Notes: a model not told the origin generated them from the sequence alone. Positions 37,666 through 46,836 are shown, numbered from the stretch's first letter. The stretch: 64,000 nucleotides of DNA from Janthinobacterium agaricidamnosum NBRC 102515 = DSM 9628 (GCF_000723165.1 NZ_HG322949.1:839970-903969), one strand, 5' to 3'. Program-made: numbers and translations.

Positions 37666-38325
37666 ATGAAGAAGACCAAAATCGGTAAGACTCTGCCTGT
37701 CCATGCTGCATTACAGGACAGCGCCGAACCGTTGGCCGCTTCCGGCGCCCAAGGTGCGGCAGGTTTGAATCTTGCTAATCATTTCTTAATTGCAATGCCT
37801 GCCATGCAAGATCCCATCTTCGGCGGCACCGTGGTGTATGTCTGCGAGCACAATGAAAACGGCGTGCTCGGGGTGGTCATCAACAAGCCGACCGATATGA
37901 CGATGCAAGTCTTGTTCGAACGGATAGACTTGAAGCTGGGCGCCGGCATGGATACGCCGATCGTCGACGAACCGATCATGTTTGGCGGCCCGGTGCAGGA
38001 CGACCGGGGCTTTGTGCTGCACACGCCGGGGGCGCGTTATTCCTCGTCGCTGACAGTCACCGATGAAATTGCCTTTACAACATCGATCGACGTGCTGGAA
38101 GCCGTCGCCAACGGCGCCGGTCCGCAGCGCATGCTGGTGTCGATCGGTTATTCGGGCTGGAGCCCTGGCCAGCTGGAAGATGAAATCGGCCGCAACGGCT
38201 GGCTGACGGTCGGCGCCGACGCCAACATCCTGTTCGACTTCCCGATCGAAGACCGCTACGTCGCGGCCATCAAGCTGCTCGGCATCGATCCATTGATGCT
38301 CGCTTCCGAGGCCGGCCATGCGTGA
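37666..38325 (+). CDS. yqgE: UPF0301 family protein YqgE (AlgH-like)
   Basis: A 219-residue protein. Residues from about 35 match the family strongly: LANHFLIAMPAMQDPIFGGTVVYVCEHNENGVLGVVINKPTDM, then FGGPVQDDRGFVLH and a SIGYSGWSPGQLEDEI C-terminal segment. Roughly 33 Lys/Ala-rich residues precede the usual start; ATG 37666 follows a GAGAGAG stretch. Function is undefined. It precedes ruvX/yqgF as in many proteobacteria and starts a probable operon running through pyrC'. Confidence 0.93.
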   Translation: MKKTKIGKTLPVHAALQDSAEPLAASGAQGAAGLNLANHFLIAMPAMQDPIFGGTVVYVCEHNENGVLGVVINKPTDMTMQVLFERIDLKLGAGMDTPIVDEPIMFGGPVQDDRGFVLHTPGARYSSSLTVTDEIAFTTSIDVLEAVANGAGPQRMLVSIGYSGWSPGQLEDEIGRNGWLTVGADANILFDFPIEDRYVAAIKLLGIDPLMLASEAGHA

Positions 38326-38340
38326 TACCGGGTGCACCCT

Positions 38341-38736
38341 GTGAGTGGCGGCATCGACACCGTCCTCGGCTTCGATTTCGGCATGAAACGCATCGGCGTG
38401 GCAATCGGCAATACCATGATTTGCCAGGCCCAGCCATTAAAAGTCATCAGCGCCACCGCCAGCGACGCCAGGTTTGCCGAGATTGCGGCCCTGATCGCCG
38501 AATGGACCCCGACCCGCGCCGTGGTCGGCTTGCCCAGCCATCCGGACGGCGCCGAACATGAGATGAGCGCGCGCTGCCGCCGCTTCGCCAACCAGTTGCA
38601 CGGCCGTTTCAACTTGCCGGTGGAACTGGTCGACGAACGTTATTCCTCCGCCGTGATTGCGGCCAGGCGCGGCGACGTGATCGACGACCGCGCCGCCGCC
38701 ATCATCCTGCAACAATATTTTGACGCGAACTTTTGA
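38341..38736 (+). CDS. ruvX: Holliday junction resolvase-like RuvX/YqgF (pre-16S rRNA nuclease)
   Basis: A 131-residue RNase H-fold protein from GTG 38341; GTG 38332 is an alternative. Motifs: VLGFDFGMKRIGVAIGN (first catalytic Asp), VVGLPSHPDGAEHEMSARC, VELVDERYSS (Glu) and DDRAAAIILQQYF (final Asp). The family is implicated in 5' maturation of 16S rRNA. It sits 15 bp after yqgE and 3 bp before pyrR. Confidence 0.93.
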   Translation: MSGGIDTVLGFDFGMKRIGVAIGNTMICQAQPLKVISATASDARFAEIAALIAEWTPTRAVVGLPSHPDGAEHEMSARCRRFANQLHGRFNLPVELVDERYSSAVIAARRGDVIDDRAAAIILQQYFDANF

Positions 38737-38739
38737 CCC

Positions 38740-39282
38740 ATGCCCAATTCTTCGAACCTTAGCCAGGCGTCCCTGCTCGACGCTGAAATCCTGTACGCGA
38801 CCCTGTTGCAGCAAGTGCAAAGCGGCCTGTCCGGCGCCGATAACGTGGCCATCGTCGGCATCCATTCCGGCGGCGCGTGGCTGGCCGAACGGCTGGCGCG
38901 CGACCTCGGCCTGGGCGAACGCCTGGGCGTGCTCGACGTGTCGTTCTACCGCGACGATTTCGCCAGGAAGGGCCTGCACGCCGACATCAAGCCGACCCAG
39001 ATCAATTTCGACGTCGCCGGCGCCACCATCCTGCTGGTCGACGACGTGCTGTACACCGGCCGCACCACGCGCGCGGCGATCAACGAATTGTTCGATTACG
39101 GCCGTCCGGCCAAGATCATGCTGGCGGCGCTGGTCGACCGCGGCGAACGCCAGTTGCCGGTGGCGGCCGATTTCGTGGCCGCGTTCACGGCGGTGGAAGC
39201 AGGCCAGGCGCTGGTCCTGAAACGCGCAGACGATGGAAAATTCACGCTTACAATTGATACCGTAGATACCGACCATGCTTAA
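38740..39282 (+). CDS. pyrR: PyrR, bifunctional pyr regulator / uracil phosphoribosyltransferase
   Basis: A 180-residue type I PRTase with the PRPP loop [40 protein letters not shown] and [14 protein letters not shown]. PyrR binds pyr mRNA in Firmicutes; here no leader attenuator can fit in the 3-bp gap upstream, so its role is more likely enzymatic or operates elsewhere. It overlaps pyrB by 8 bp, indicating coupled expression. Confidence 0.94.
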   Translation: MPNSSNLSQASLLDAEILYATLLQQVQSGLSGADNVAIVGIHSGGAWLAERLARDLGLGERLGVLDVSFYRDDFARKGLHADIKPTQINFDVAGATILLVDDVLYTGRTTRAAINELFDYGRPAKIMLAALVDRGERQLPVAADFVAAFTAVEAGQALVLKRADDGKFTLTIDTVDTDHA

Positions 39283-40240
39283 TCCGCAACTGAATAAACA
39301 CGGCGAACTCCAGCATTTGCTGACCATCGAGGGCTTGCCCAAGTCGATCGTCAACCATATCCTGGACACCGCTTCCTCCTTCGTCGGCATTTCCGACCGC
39401 GACGTCAAGAAGGTGCCGCTGATGCGCGGCAAAAGCGTTTTTAACCTGTTCTTTGAAAACTCCACGCGCACCCGCACCACCTTCGAGATCGCCTCGAAGC
39501 GCCTGTCGGCCGACGTGATCAACCTGAATATTTCGGCGTCGTCGGCCAGCAAGGGCGAATCGCTGCTGGACACCATCGATAACCTGTCGGCGATGCATGC
39601 CGACATGTTCGTGGTGCGCCACTCGCAATCGGGCGCGCCCTACCTGATCGCCAAGCACCTGATCGACACCAAACAGCCGCACGTCCACGTGGTCAACGCC
39701 GGCGACGGCCGCCACGCGCACCCGACTCAGGGTTTGCTGGACATGTACACCATCCGCCACTACAAAAAAGACTTTACCAACCTGACGGTGGCGATCGTCG
39801 GCGACATCTTGCACAGCCGCGTGGCGCGTTCCGACATCCACGCGCTGACCACGCTGGGCGTGCCGGAAGTGCGCGCGATCGGCCCGCACACGCTGCTGCC
39901 GGGCGGCCTGGAACAGATGGGCGTGCGCACCTTCACCAATATGGATGAAGGCTTGAAGGGCGTCGACGTGATCATCATGCTGCGCTTGCAGAGCGAACGC
40001 ATGAGCGGCGCGCTGCTGCCGTCGGCGCAGGAATACTTCAAGAGCTACGGCTTGACGCCGGAGCGGCTGGCGCTGGCCAAGCCGGATGCGATCGTGATGC
40101 ACCCGGGACCGATGAACCGCGGCGTCGAAATCGACTCGGCGGTGGCGGACGGCCCGCAAGCGGTGATCTTGCCGCAAGTGACGTTCGGGATCGCGGTACG
40201 GATGGCGGTGATGAGCATTTTGGCTGGCAATCAAGGATAA
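39275..40240 (+). CDS. pyrB: Aspartate carbamoyltransferase catalytic subunit
   Basis: A 321-residue protein of catalytic-chain length with the carbamoyl-phosphate motif [10 protein letters not shown] (about 61-70), [12 protein letters not shown] (80s loop), [13 protein letters not shown] (about 138-150), MLRLQSERM and HPGPMNRG near the C-terminus. It condenses carbamoyl phosphate and aspartate in pyrimidine synthesis. The following gene is a catalytically degenerate dihydroorotase, as in Pseudomonas, where the two subunits form one complex; no pyrI is present. Confidence 0.96.
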   Translation: MLNPQLNKHGELQHLLTIEGLPKSIVNHILDTASSFVGISDRDVKKVPLMRGKSVFNLFFENSTRTRTTFEIASKRLSADVINLNISASSASKGESLLDTIDNLSAMHADMFVVRHSQSGAPYLIAKHLIDTKQPHVHVVNAGDGRHAHPTQGLLDMYTIRHYKKDFTNLTVAIVGDILHSRVARSDIHALTTLGVPEVRAIGPHTLLPGGLEQMGVRTFTNMDEGLKGVDVIIMLRLQSERMSGALLPSAQEYFKSYGLTPERLALAKPDAIVMHPGPMNRGVEIDSAVADGPQAVILPQVTFGIAVRMAVMSILAGNQG

Positions 40241-40244
40241 GCAA

Positions 40245-41549
40245 GTGAGCATGAAATTACATATCAAGAATGGCCATCTGATCGACCCGGCCAACGGGGT
40301 CGATCGTGTGCAAGACCTGTTTATCGCCGACGGCGCCGTGCTGGCGCTGGGCGCCGCGCCGGCCGGCTTTACGGCCGACCGCACCATCGACGCCAGCGGG
40401 CTGGTGGTGGCGCCCGGCCTGGTCGATTTGTCGGCGCGGCTGCGCGAACCGGGCTATGAATACAAGGCCACGCTGGAATCGGAATTGCAAGCCGCGATGC
40501 AGGGCGGCGTGACCAGCCTGGTGTGCCCGCCGGATACCGATCCGGTGCTGGACGAACCGGGCCTGGTGGAAATGCTGAAATACCGCGCCAAGACCCTGAA
40601 CCAGGCCCACGTGCATCCGCTGGGCGCGTTGACGGTCGGCTTGAAAGGCCAGTCGCTGACTGAAATGGCCGAGCTGACCGAAGCCGGCTGCATCGGCTTT
40701 GCGCAAGCCGAGGAGCCGGTCGAAGACACCACCGTGCTGCTGCGCGCGCTGCAATACGCCAAGACTTTCGGCTACACCGTCTGGCTGCGTCCGCAAGATG
40801 CGCATATCGGCCGCGGCGGCATCGCCCACAGCGGCCCGCTGGCGTCGCGCCTGGGCCTGGCCGGCGTGCCGGTGATGTCCGAAACCATCGCGCTGCACAC
40901 CATTTTCGAATTGATGCGCGCCACCGGCGCGCGGGTGCACTTGTGCCGCATTTCGTCGGCCGCCGGGCTGGAACTGATACGCGCCGCCAAGCAGGAAGGC
41001 TTGCCGGTGACCTGCGACGTCGGCGCGCACCACATCCATCTGACCGACGCCGACATCGGCTTTTTCGATTCGAACGCGCGCGTCACGCCGCCATTCCGCA
41101 GCCAGCGCGACCGCGACGCGATTCGCAGCGGCCTGTTCGACGGCACCGTCGATGCGATCTGCTCCGACCATACGCCGGTCGACGACGATGAGAAACTGCT
41201 GCCGTTCGGCGAAGCGTCGCCGGGCGCCACCGGCCTGGAATTGCTGTTGTCGCTGTCCTTGAAATGGGCCGACGATTACGCCGCCGTCCAGCCGGACGGC
41301 CCGGTGCGTCCGCTGGTGCGCGCGCTGGCCAAGGTCACCTCGGAAGCGGCCCGCGTGGCCGGCATCCCGGCCGGCAGCCTGGCGCCGGGCAGCGTCGCCG
41401 ATGTGTGCCTGTTCGATCCGGCCGCGCGCTGGACGGTGGCCGCCCCGGCGCTGGCCAGCCAGGGCAAGCACACGCCGTTCCTCGGTTATGAATTGAGCGG
41501 CGTGGTGCATGCCACCATCGTCGCCGGCCATGTGGCGTTCCAGCGTTAA
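40245..41549 (+). CDS. pyrX: Dihydroorotase-like protein PyrC' (PyrX), probably non-catalytic ATCase partner
   Basis: A 434-residue amidohydrolase-fold protein. The family motif DxHxHLREPG is replaced by DLSARLREPG (residues 61-70), so both histidines of the HxH zinc site are gone (Ser63, Arg65). A later expected histidine in the HxHxS strand reads VHLCRIS, with Arg in place of His. DAICSDHTP and the PFGEASPGATGLE segment are kept. Such proteins in Pseudomonas are inactive dihydroorotases needed for ATCase assembly; that role is inferred here from sequence and the 4-bp spacing to pyrB. GTG 40245 (AAGGA upstream) or ATG 40251 may start it. Confidence 0.88.
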   Translation: MSMKLHIKNGHLIDPANGVDRVQDLFIADGAVLALGAAPAGFTADRTIDASGLVVAPGLVDLSARLREPGYEYKATLESELQAAMQGGVTSLVCPPDTDPVLDEPGLVEMLKYRAKTLNQAHVHPLGALTVGLKGQSLTEMAELTEAGCIGFAQAEEPVEDTTVLLRALQYAKTFGYTVWLRPQDAHIGRGGIAHSGPLASRLGLAGVPVMSETIALHTIFELMRATGARVHLCRISSAAGLELIRAAKQEGLPVTCDVGAHHIHLTDADIGFFDSNARVTPPFRSQRDRDAIRSGLFDGTVDAICSDHTPVDDDEKLLPFGEASPGATGLELLLSLSLKWADDYAAVQPDGPVRPLVRALAKVTSEAARVAGIPAGSLAPGSVADVCLFDPAARWTVAAPALASQGKHTPFLGYELSGVVHATIVAGHVAFQR

Positions 41550-41639
41550 TTTCAAGGTTAATTAATATCGGCGGCCTTAGCCGGGGTGGCGGTCCGGCCC
41601 CGGCTGGTGCCGCGCAGACCCTCCCGAACCTGGTGTGAC

Positions 41640-42377
41640 TTGAAACTTCTACTGATTTATCGCCTGGCGCGGGTGTTCCTTCATCTGGCCATCGGCATGA
41701 CCAAGAGCTTGCTGGTGTTTCCGTGGCTGGATGCGCAAGGGCGCAACCGCCGCATCCGCGCATGGGCGCGCCAGTTGCTGGCCATTTGCGGCGTGCATGT
41801 CGAATTGCGGCAGTCCGGCCAGGCGGCGCTGGAGCGGGTGATGGTGGTCGCCAATCACGTGTCGTGGCTGGATATCTTCGTCATCGATGCGGTGCATCCG
41901 TGCCGTTTCGTGGCCAAGTCCGAGATCCGCTCGTGGCCGATTCTCGGCTGGCTGGCGGCGCGCGCCGGCACCATCTTCATTTCACGCGGCAGCAAGCGCG
42001 ACTTGCGCAAGATTTTTCAGGGCCTGGTCGACAAGCTGCAAGCCGGCGAGCGGATCGGTTTTTTCCCGGAAGGGACCACCGCCGCGCAAGGCCAGCTGCT
42101 GCCGTTCCATGCCAATCTGTTCGAGGCGGCGATCGACGCCAGGGTGCCGGTGCAGCCGTTCGCCGTGTCGTATGTGGATGCGGACGGCAAGCCGCACCCG
42201 ACGGTCGACTACATCGACGACATGACCTTCGCCGAAAGTCTGGTGGCGATCTTGTGCGGCCCGCCGGTGACGGCGCGGCTGGTATGCCTGGCGCCGATCG
42301 ACAGCGCCGGCCAGCACCGGCGCGAACTGGCGCTGGCGGCGCGCAGCGCGGTCGCCGCCGCGCTGAATATCACGTAA
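41640..42377 (+). CDS. 1-acyl-sn-glycerol-3-phosphate acyltransferase-like protein
   Basis: A 245-residue PlsC-family protein with one N-terminal hydrophobic segment, the catalytic NHVSWLD (NHxxxxD, about residue 72) and FPEGTT (about 142). It transfers acyl groups to lysophosphatidate or related lysolipids at the inner membrane. TTG 41640 gives the likely N-terminus (KLLLIYRLARVFLHL); GTG 41586 would add 18 residues of low-complexity Arg-rich sequence. A second plsC lies at 54627-55367, so the two may differ in acyl or acceptor preference. Confidence 0.85.
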   Translation: MKLLLIYRLARVFLHLAIGMTKSLLVFPWLDAQGRNRRIRAWARQLLAICGVHVELRQSGQAALERVMVVANHVSWLDIFVIDAVHPCRFVAKSEIRSWPILGWLAARAGTIFISRGSKRDLRKIFQGLVDKLQAGERIGFFPEGTTAAQGQLLPFHANLFEAAIDARVPVQPFAVSYVDADGKPHPTVDYIDDMTFAESLVAILCGPPVTARLVCLAPIDSAGQHRRELALAARSAVAAALNIT

Positions 42378-42399
42378 CAGCAAAACCCTGGTTGCTCGC

Positions 42400-43149
42400 T
42401 TACTTGACGTGCAGCCAGCGCGCGTGCGCGGCGCGCGCCAGGTAGTCGAGGATGAAACCCAGTACGCCGATCAGCACGATCGCCGCCATCAATTCCGAAT
42501 ACGCCAGCCGGTCGCGGGTATCGAGGATGAAGTAGCCGAGGCCGGCCGACACGCCCAGCATTTCAGCCGGCACCAGCACGATCCAGATGATGCCGATGGC
42601 CAGCCGCACGCCGGTCAGGATGTCCGCCGTGATGCCCGGTAAAATCACTTTCAGCACGATTTCGCTGCGCGTCGCCGACAGGCTGCGCGCCAGCAGCAGC
42701 CAGTTCGGATCGAGCCGCGCCACGCCGGCGGCGGTATTCAACATGATCGGCCAGACCGCCGCGAACGCCAGCAAGAAGTACACCGGCGCGTCGCCGACGC
42801 CGAGCACCATCACGGCGATCGGCATCCACGACAGCGGCGATATCATGCGCAGCAATTGGAACAGCGGCATCGAGGCGCCGGAAAAACGCTTCGACATCGC
42901 CACCAGCACGCCCAGCGGCACGCCGATGACGGTCGCCAGGCCGAGGCCGACGGCCACGCGCTGCAGGCTGAGCCAGATATGGATCCAGATGTCGCGCCCT
43001 TGCAGCAATTCGACCAGCGCCGCCGCAGCGTGCGCCGGCCCGAACGCGGCCGCGATCGGCGTGGTTTTTTCCAGCGAGACGACGCCCAGCGCCCACAGCA
43101 GCACCGCCACGCCCAAGCCGGCTACCGGCAACAGAAACCGCATTAACAT
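42400..43149 (-). CDS. ABC transporter permease (nitrate/sulfonate/taurine type)
   Basis: A 249-residue SsuC/TauC-like permease with about six membrane helices and a conserved EAA-type loop (LARSLSATRSEIVLKVILPGITADILTGVRLAIG). It ends with IILVPAEMLGVSAGLGYFI-like features (WIVLVPAEMLGVSAG). It forms the membrane channel of the importer encoded with the binding protein and ATPase immediately upstream on the minus strand (3-bp gap to the binding-protein gene). ATG 43149 or 43143 could start it. Confidence 0.9.
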   Translation of the reverse strand: MLMRFLLPVAGLGVAVLLWALGVVSLEKTTPIAAAFGPAHAAAALVELLQGRDIWIHIWLSLQRVAVGLGLATVIGVPLGVLVAMSKRFSGASMPLFQLLRMISPLSWMPIAVMVLGVGDAPVYFLLAFAAVWPIMLNTAAGVARLDPNWLLLARSLSATRSEIVLKVILPGITADILTGVRLAIGIIWIVLVPAEMLGVSAGLGYFILDTRDRLAYSELMAAIVLIGVLGFILDYLARAAHARWLHVK

Positions 43150-43152
43150 TAT

Positions 43153-44397
43153 CTACACCGCCACGGTTTCGCTGCGCAGCAGGTTGGCCGGCAAGCCGAA
43201 CGCCGCCGGGCCGCCGATCGCATCGATCGCCTTGCGCACGAAGCGGTCGTCGACCAGGTCGCGCGCGACGAATTTCGGATCGAGGCCGGCCAGGAAGCGG
43301 GTGTCGCCCTCGACCTTGGTCTGGCCGATGGCGCGCACCAGTTGCTCGGTGTACGAGGCGAATGGATACGGCTGGAAGTCGATGCGGCGCTGCTGCCAGT
43401 TCTTGTGCACGATCAGCCCGCGTTTTTCATAGTCGGCGTAATCGGTGGCGGCCAATACCTTGGTCAGCACTTGCAAGGTGTGCGGGGTGTAGCGGTGCTC
43501 GCCGGTATTGGCCAGCAGCTTGGCGGTGTCGAGCTGGTTCGAGCGGGTCCACAATTGCGCCTTGACGATGGCGCTGGTGACGCGCTGGGCCCATTCCGGC
43601 CGTTCGCTGATGTCGCGCTCGGACAGGAAGGTGACGCAGCAGGCGTGGTTTTTCCAGACGTCGCCGGAAAAGCGCAGGATCTTGCCGATGCCGGCGGTTT
43701 CCGCCGCCGCGTTGAACGGTTCGGCGACGATGAAGCCGGCGATCGACCTGGCGGCCAGCGCCGAGACCATTTCAGCCGGCGCCAGCACGATCAGGTTGAC
43801 TTCGTTCGGCTGCAGCGCGGCATTGCGCGGCCGCGTCACGGCGGTCAATCCGTTGCTGCGCAGGATATCCTGCAGCAGCACGTTGTGGATCGAATACCAG
43901 AACGGGATCGCCACCGTGCGCCCGCCCAGGTCGCCGACCTTGTTGATCTCGTTGGCCACCGTCAGCGCGGAACCGTTGATGTGGTTCCACGCCACCACCT
44001 TGGCCGGGAACTTGGCGCCGTAGCGCACCCACAAGGTGGCCGGCGACAGCAGGTGGATCACGTTGACCTGGCCGGACACGAACGCTTCGACGATTTGCGA
44101 CCAGCTGCGGAACAGGCGCGGGGTTTCGGTCTTCAAGCCTTCGGCCTCGAACAGCTTGCGCGCATGCGCCACCAGCAGCGGGGTGGCGTCGGTGATCGGC
44201 AGGTAGCCGATCCTGACCGGCTGGTCGCCGCCTTTCGGGCCTTGCTGGGCCAGCGCGTCGCCGGCGAACAGCAGCGGCGAGGCGACGCTGGCGGTGGCCA
44301 GCGCGGACAGGCGCAGGAAGTCGCGCCGGGTCAGGCCGCAATCGCAATCGGACGAGGCGCAGATGTGCAGGGGGGGGCTGTCGGTATGGGTACGCAT
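43153..44397 (-). CDS. ABC transporter substrate-binding protein (NitT/TauT family), twin-arginine signal
   Basis: A 414-residue periplasmic binding protein. The leader carries a twin-arginine motif (LTRRDFLRLSALA) preceded by an unusual cysteine-rich stretch (HICASSDCDCG) and followed by a hydrophobic region ending GDALAQQ. The mature part has VRIGYLPITDATPLLVAHARKLFEAEGL and SWSQIVEAFVSGQVNVIHLLSPATL, which match the NrtA/SsuA/TauA fold that binds nitrate, sulfonates or related anions. The ligand cannot be decided. The Tat motif suggests export in folded form. Confidence 0.88.
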   Translation of the reverse strand: MRTHTDSPPLHICASSDCDCGLTRRDFLRLSALATASVASPLLFAGDALAQQGPKGGDQPVRIGYLPITDATPLLVAHARKLFEAEGLKTETPRLFRSWSQIVEAFVSGQVNVIHLLSPATLWVRYGAKFPAKVVAWNHINGSALTVANEINKVGDLGGRTVAIPFWYSIHNVLLQDILRSNGLTAVTRPRNAALQPNEVNLIVLAPAEMVSALAARSIAGFIVAEPFNAAAETAGIGKILRFSGDVWKNHACCVTFLSERDISERPEWAQRVTSAIVKAQLWTRSNQLDTAKLLANTGEHRYTPHTLQVLTKVLAATDYADYEKRGLIVHKNWQQRRIDFQPYPFASYTEQLVRAIGQTKVEGDTRFLAGLDPKFVARDLVDDRFVRKAIDAIGGPAAFGLPANLLRSETVAV

Positions 44398-44411
44398 GTC
44401 GGGTATCTTCC

Positions 44412-45221
44412 TTATAGTGAGTGGGCGCCGGCGTCAGGCGCGCGCAGCCTGGCCAGCGCCGCCAGGATGTCCATTTTCAGTTCGACCACGCCGCTGCCGT
44501 GGCCTACCCTCGGCTGGGCGATGTCGACGCGCCATTCGCGCACGATATTGCCGGGCCGTCCGCCCATTAATACTATCCGGTCGGCGACCAGGATCGCTTC
44601 ATCGATATCGTGGGTCACCAGCAGCACCGCCGCATGCCAGCGGTGCACCACGTCGACCAGCAGGGTCTGCATTTCGGCGCGGGTGATCGCGTCGAGCGCG
44701 GAAAACGGTTCGTCGGCGAACAGCAGTTCCGGCTGCCGCGCCAGCGCGCGGGCCAGCGCGACGCGCTGCGCCATGCCGCCCGACAGCGCGGCCGGGTACA
44801 GTTTTTCGTGGCCGGCCAGCCCGACCGCCTCGATCGCCTGCGCGACCCTGGCCTGGTGGGCGGCCTGGTCCAGCTGCGGCTGATGCTTGAAGTCGAGGCC
44901 GAAACCGGCGTTGCCGCTGACGTTCAGCCACGGCAGCAGGCTCGCTTGCTGGAATACCAGCGCGCTGCGCGGGTCGGGTTGCATCAATGGCTTGCCGAGG
45001 AAGCTGATGCTGCCGGAGGACGGCGTTTGCAAGCCGGCCAGCACGCGCAGCAAGCTCGATTTGCCGCAGCCGCTGCCGCCCAGCAGGCAGACGATTTCAC
45101 GCGGCCGCACCGCCAGCGACACGCCGTCGAATACCGGCGTCGCGCCGGGGTAGGCGAAGCTCAGGCCTTGCGCCTGCAGCGCGTAGTCCTGCGTCAAATC
45201 TTGCGTCGAACCTGTTGTCAT
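44412..45221 (-). CDS. ABC transporter ATP-binding protein (nitrate/sulfonate/taurine type)
   Basis: A 269-residue ATPase with Walker A GGSGCGKSSLLRVLAGLQ, signature LSGGMAQRVALARALA, Walker B ELLFADEPFSALD and switch histidine VTHDIDEA. A C-terminal segment (REWRVDIAQPRVGHGSG) resembles SsuB/TauB. It energises the importer with the permease and the Tat-type binding protein. It overlaps the acyl-CoA dehydrogenase-like gene by 4 nt, showing coupling with that enzyme. Confidence 0.93.
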   Translation of the reverse strand: MTTGSTQDLTQDYALQAQGLSFAYPGATPVFDGVSLAVRPREIVCLLGGSGCGKSSLLRVLAGLQTPSSGSISFLGKPLMQPDPRSALVFQQASLLPWLNVSGNAGFGLDFKHQPQLDQAAHQARVAQAIEAVGLAGHEKLYPAALSGGMAQRVALARALARQPELLFADEPFSALDAITRAEMQTLLVDVVHRWHAAVLLVTHDIDEAILVADRIVLMGGRPGNIVREWRVDIAQPRVGHGSGVVELKMDILAALARLRAPDAGAHSL

Positions 45222-46279
45222 GCGGCTTTGCTTTCATGCTGTTGCAAGGCTGCCTGCAATTGCGTCACGCTCGGTGTGATGATCGGGATGAACGCCGATT
45301 CGCGCCAGCGGCGGGCAAAACCCTGCTGTTCTTTATCCAGGTAGGCGCGTCCGCCCATGGCCTGCAATTCTAGCATCAGCGCCTGCTGCACCAATTCCGC
45401 CAGCACCAGCCGCAAACGGAACATCGCCGGCGCCTCGGCCTTGAAGCTGCCGTCGTGCACGCCGGCCAGCAAGGTATGGACATACTTCGCCAGGTTCTCC
45501 TGCAAGGCCGCGATGCGCGCGCCCAGCTGGTTGCGGCTGTCGGCCGAAATCTGCGCCGCCCGCGCCAGGCTGGCGCGCGCCAGGCCGATCGACAAGCCGC
45601 ATTGCATGCCGAGGAAGGACGGCCGCACGGCGGGCAGCCAGGCCGGACCGTCCGTGGCGATGATATCGCCGGCAGGTATCCGGACCTGGGCCAGCTTGAT
45701 CGACGCGGTATTACTGCCGCGCAGCGCGATCAGGTCGAGGTCCGGGCTGCGCAGCACGCCGCTGCCGGTGCTGTCGAACGCGACCACCGCCGGCGGCGCG
45801 CCCTTGGCCGGCGCCACCGCGGCGGCGGCCGAAAAGCCGGCCTTGCGCAAATTGGTCAGCCAGGCCAGGCCGCCGTCGAGCGACCAGCCGTCGGCCTGCG
45901 GCGTGGCGCTGATTTGCAATTGCTCTATGCCGGACAGGAATTTCATCGCATTCGACAAGCCGGTCGCGCCGGCTTGTTTTCCGCTCAATAAATCCGGCAA
46001 GCGCCGTTCGGCCATCGCCTGGTTCGGGCTTTGCAGCATGTATTCGATGAAGGTGCGCTGGCCCCAGAACGTAAACGCGGCCGTCAGCGACTGTTCGGCC
46101 ACCACCGAAATGGCGATGATCGCATCGCGCACGTCGCCGCCCGCGCCGCCGTGGGCCTGCGGCACGCCGATGCGCAGCAAGTCGGCGCCGGCCAGCGCCG
46201 GCAGCACCTGTTCGGCCAGTTCGGCCGACAGGTCGAGTTGGTCGGCGTGCTGCCTGAGCCAGTCGTTCAAGCCGCTCAT
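45218..46279 (-). CDS. Acyl-CoA dehydrogenase-like flavoprotein
   Basis: A 353-residue protein from ATG 46279; upstream in-frame codons lie in the previous gene. Acyl-CoA dehydrogenase layout: N-terminal helical domain (LRIGVPQAHGGAGGDVRDAI), a central beta domain (around ATPQADGWSLDGGLAWLTN) and a C-terminal helical bundle. It is shorter than the usual ~380-400 residues. In such clusters these proteins are often FMN/FAD-dependent monooxygenases or desulfurisation-type enzymes and not true fatty-acid dehydrogenases. The catalytic Glu was not identified. Coupled to the transporter ATPase, so it probably acts on the imported compound. Confidence 0.8.
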   Translation of the reverse strand: MSGLNDWLRQHADQLDLSAELAEQVLPALAGADLLRIGVPQAHGGAGGDVRDAIIAISVVAEQSLTAAFTFWGQRTFIEYMLQSPNQAMAERRLPDLLSGKQAGATGLSNAMKFLSGIEQLQISATPQADGWSLDGGLAWLTNLRKAGFSAAAAVAPAKGAPPAVVAFDSTGSGVLRSPDLDLIALRGSNTASIKLAQVRIPAGDIIATDGPAWLPAVRPSFLGMQCGLSIGLARASLARAAQISADSRNQLGARIAALQENLAKYVHTLLAGVHDGSFKAEAPAMFRLRLVLAELVQQALMLELQAMGGRAYLDKEQQGFARRWRESAFIPIITPSVTQLQAALQQHESKAA

Positions 46280-46281
46280 GA

Positions 46282-46836
46282 TCAGATCGCGCCTGGCAGG
46301 TACGGCGTCAATTGCGGATTGACCGGCGTGCCGGCCAGGCTGTTGGCGAAATTGCACAGCGTCGCCAGGCTGATGCCGAGCACCACTTCCAGCGCCTGCT
46401 GTTCATGGTAGCCGGCGCCGATGAAGGCTTGATAAGCGCTGTCGCCAACCGCGCCGCGGGTGGCGATCACCGCGCTCGCGAAAGCGGCGACGGCATCGAG
46501 TTTGCTATCGCCGGTGGCCGTGCCGTGCTGCAGGGCGCGCACGGTTTCAACCGGCTGGCCGGCTTTTTTCAGCGCCACCGCGCTATGGCCGGCGACGCAG
46601 AAGTCGCAGCCGTGGATGCGCGCGGCGGTGATTTGCACCACTTCGCGTTCGGCCAGCGACAGGCTGGCGCGGCCATTGATGCCGGCCACGGTCAGATAGG
46701 TTTCCAGCGCCACCGGGGCGTTCGCCAGCACGCCGATCAGGTTAGGCAGATAGCCGTTATTGGCGATCGCTTTTTCGACGAACGGGCGGCTGTCGGCCGG
46801 GGCGGTATCCAGGGTATGCAGGGTCAGGCGTGCCAT
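46282..46836 (-). CDS. Carboxymuconolactone decarboxylase / AhpD-like protein
   Basis: A 184-residue alkylhydroperoxidase-type protein from ATG 46836. The AhpD redox motif reads HGCDFCVAGHSAVALKKAG, giving the CxxC pair plus downstream histidine (CxxCxxxH) expected of active members. The family reduces peroxides or acts as a small decarboxylase/isomerase helper. It is the first gene of the cluster with the acyl-CoA dehydrogenase and ABC importer (2-bp gap), suggesting handling of peroxide produced during oxidation of an imported substrate. Confidence 0.88.
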   Translation of the reverse strand: MARLTLHTLDTAPADSRPFVEKAIANNGYLPNLIGVLANAPVALETYLTVAGINGRASLSLAEREVVQITAARIHGCDFCVAGHSAVALKKAGQPVETVRALQHGTATGDSKLDAVAAFASAVIATRGAVGDSAYQAFIGAGYHEQQALEVVLGISLATLCNFANSLAGTPVNPQLTPYLPGAI

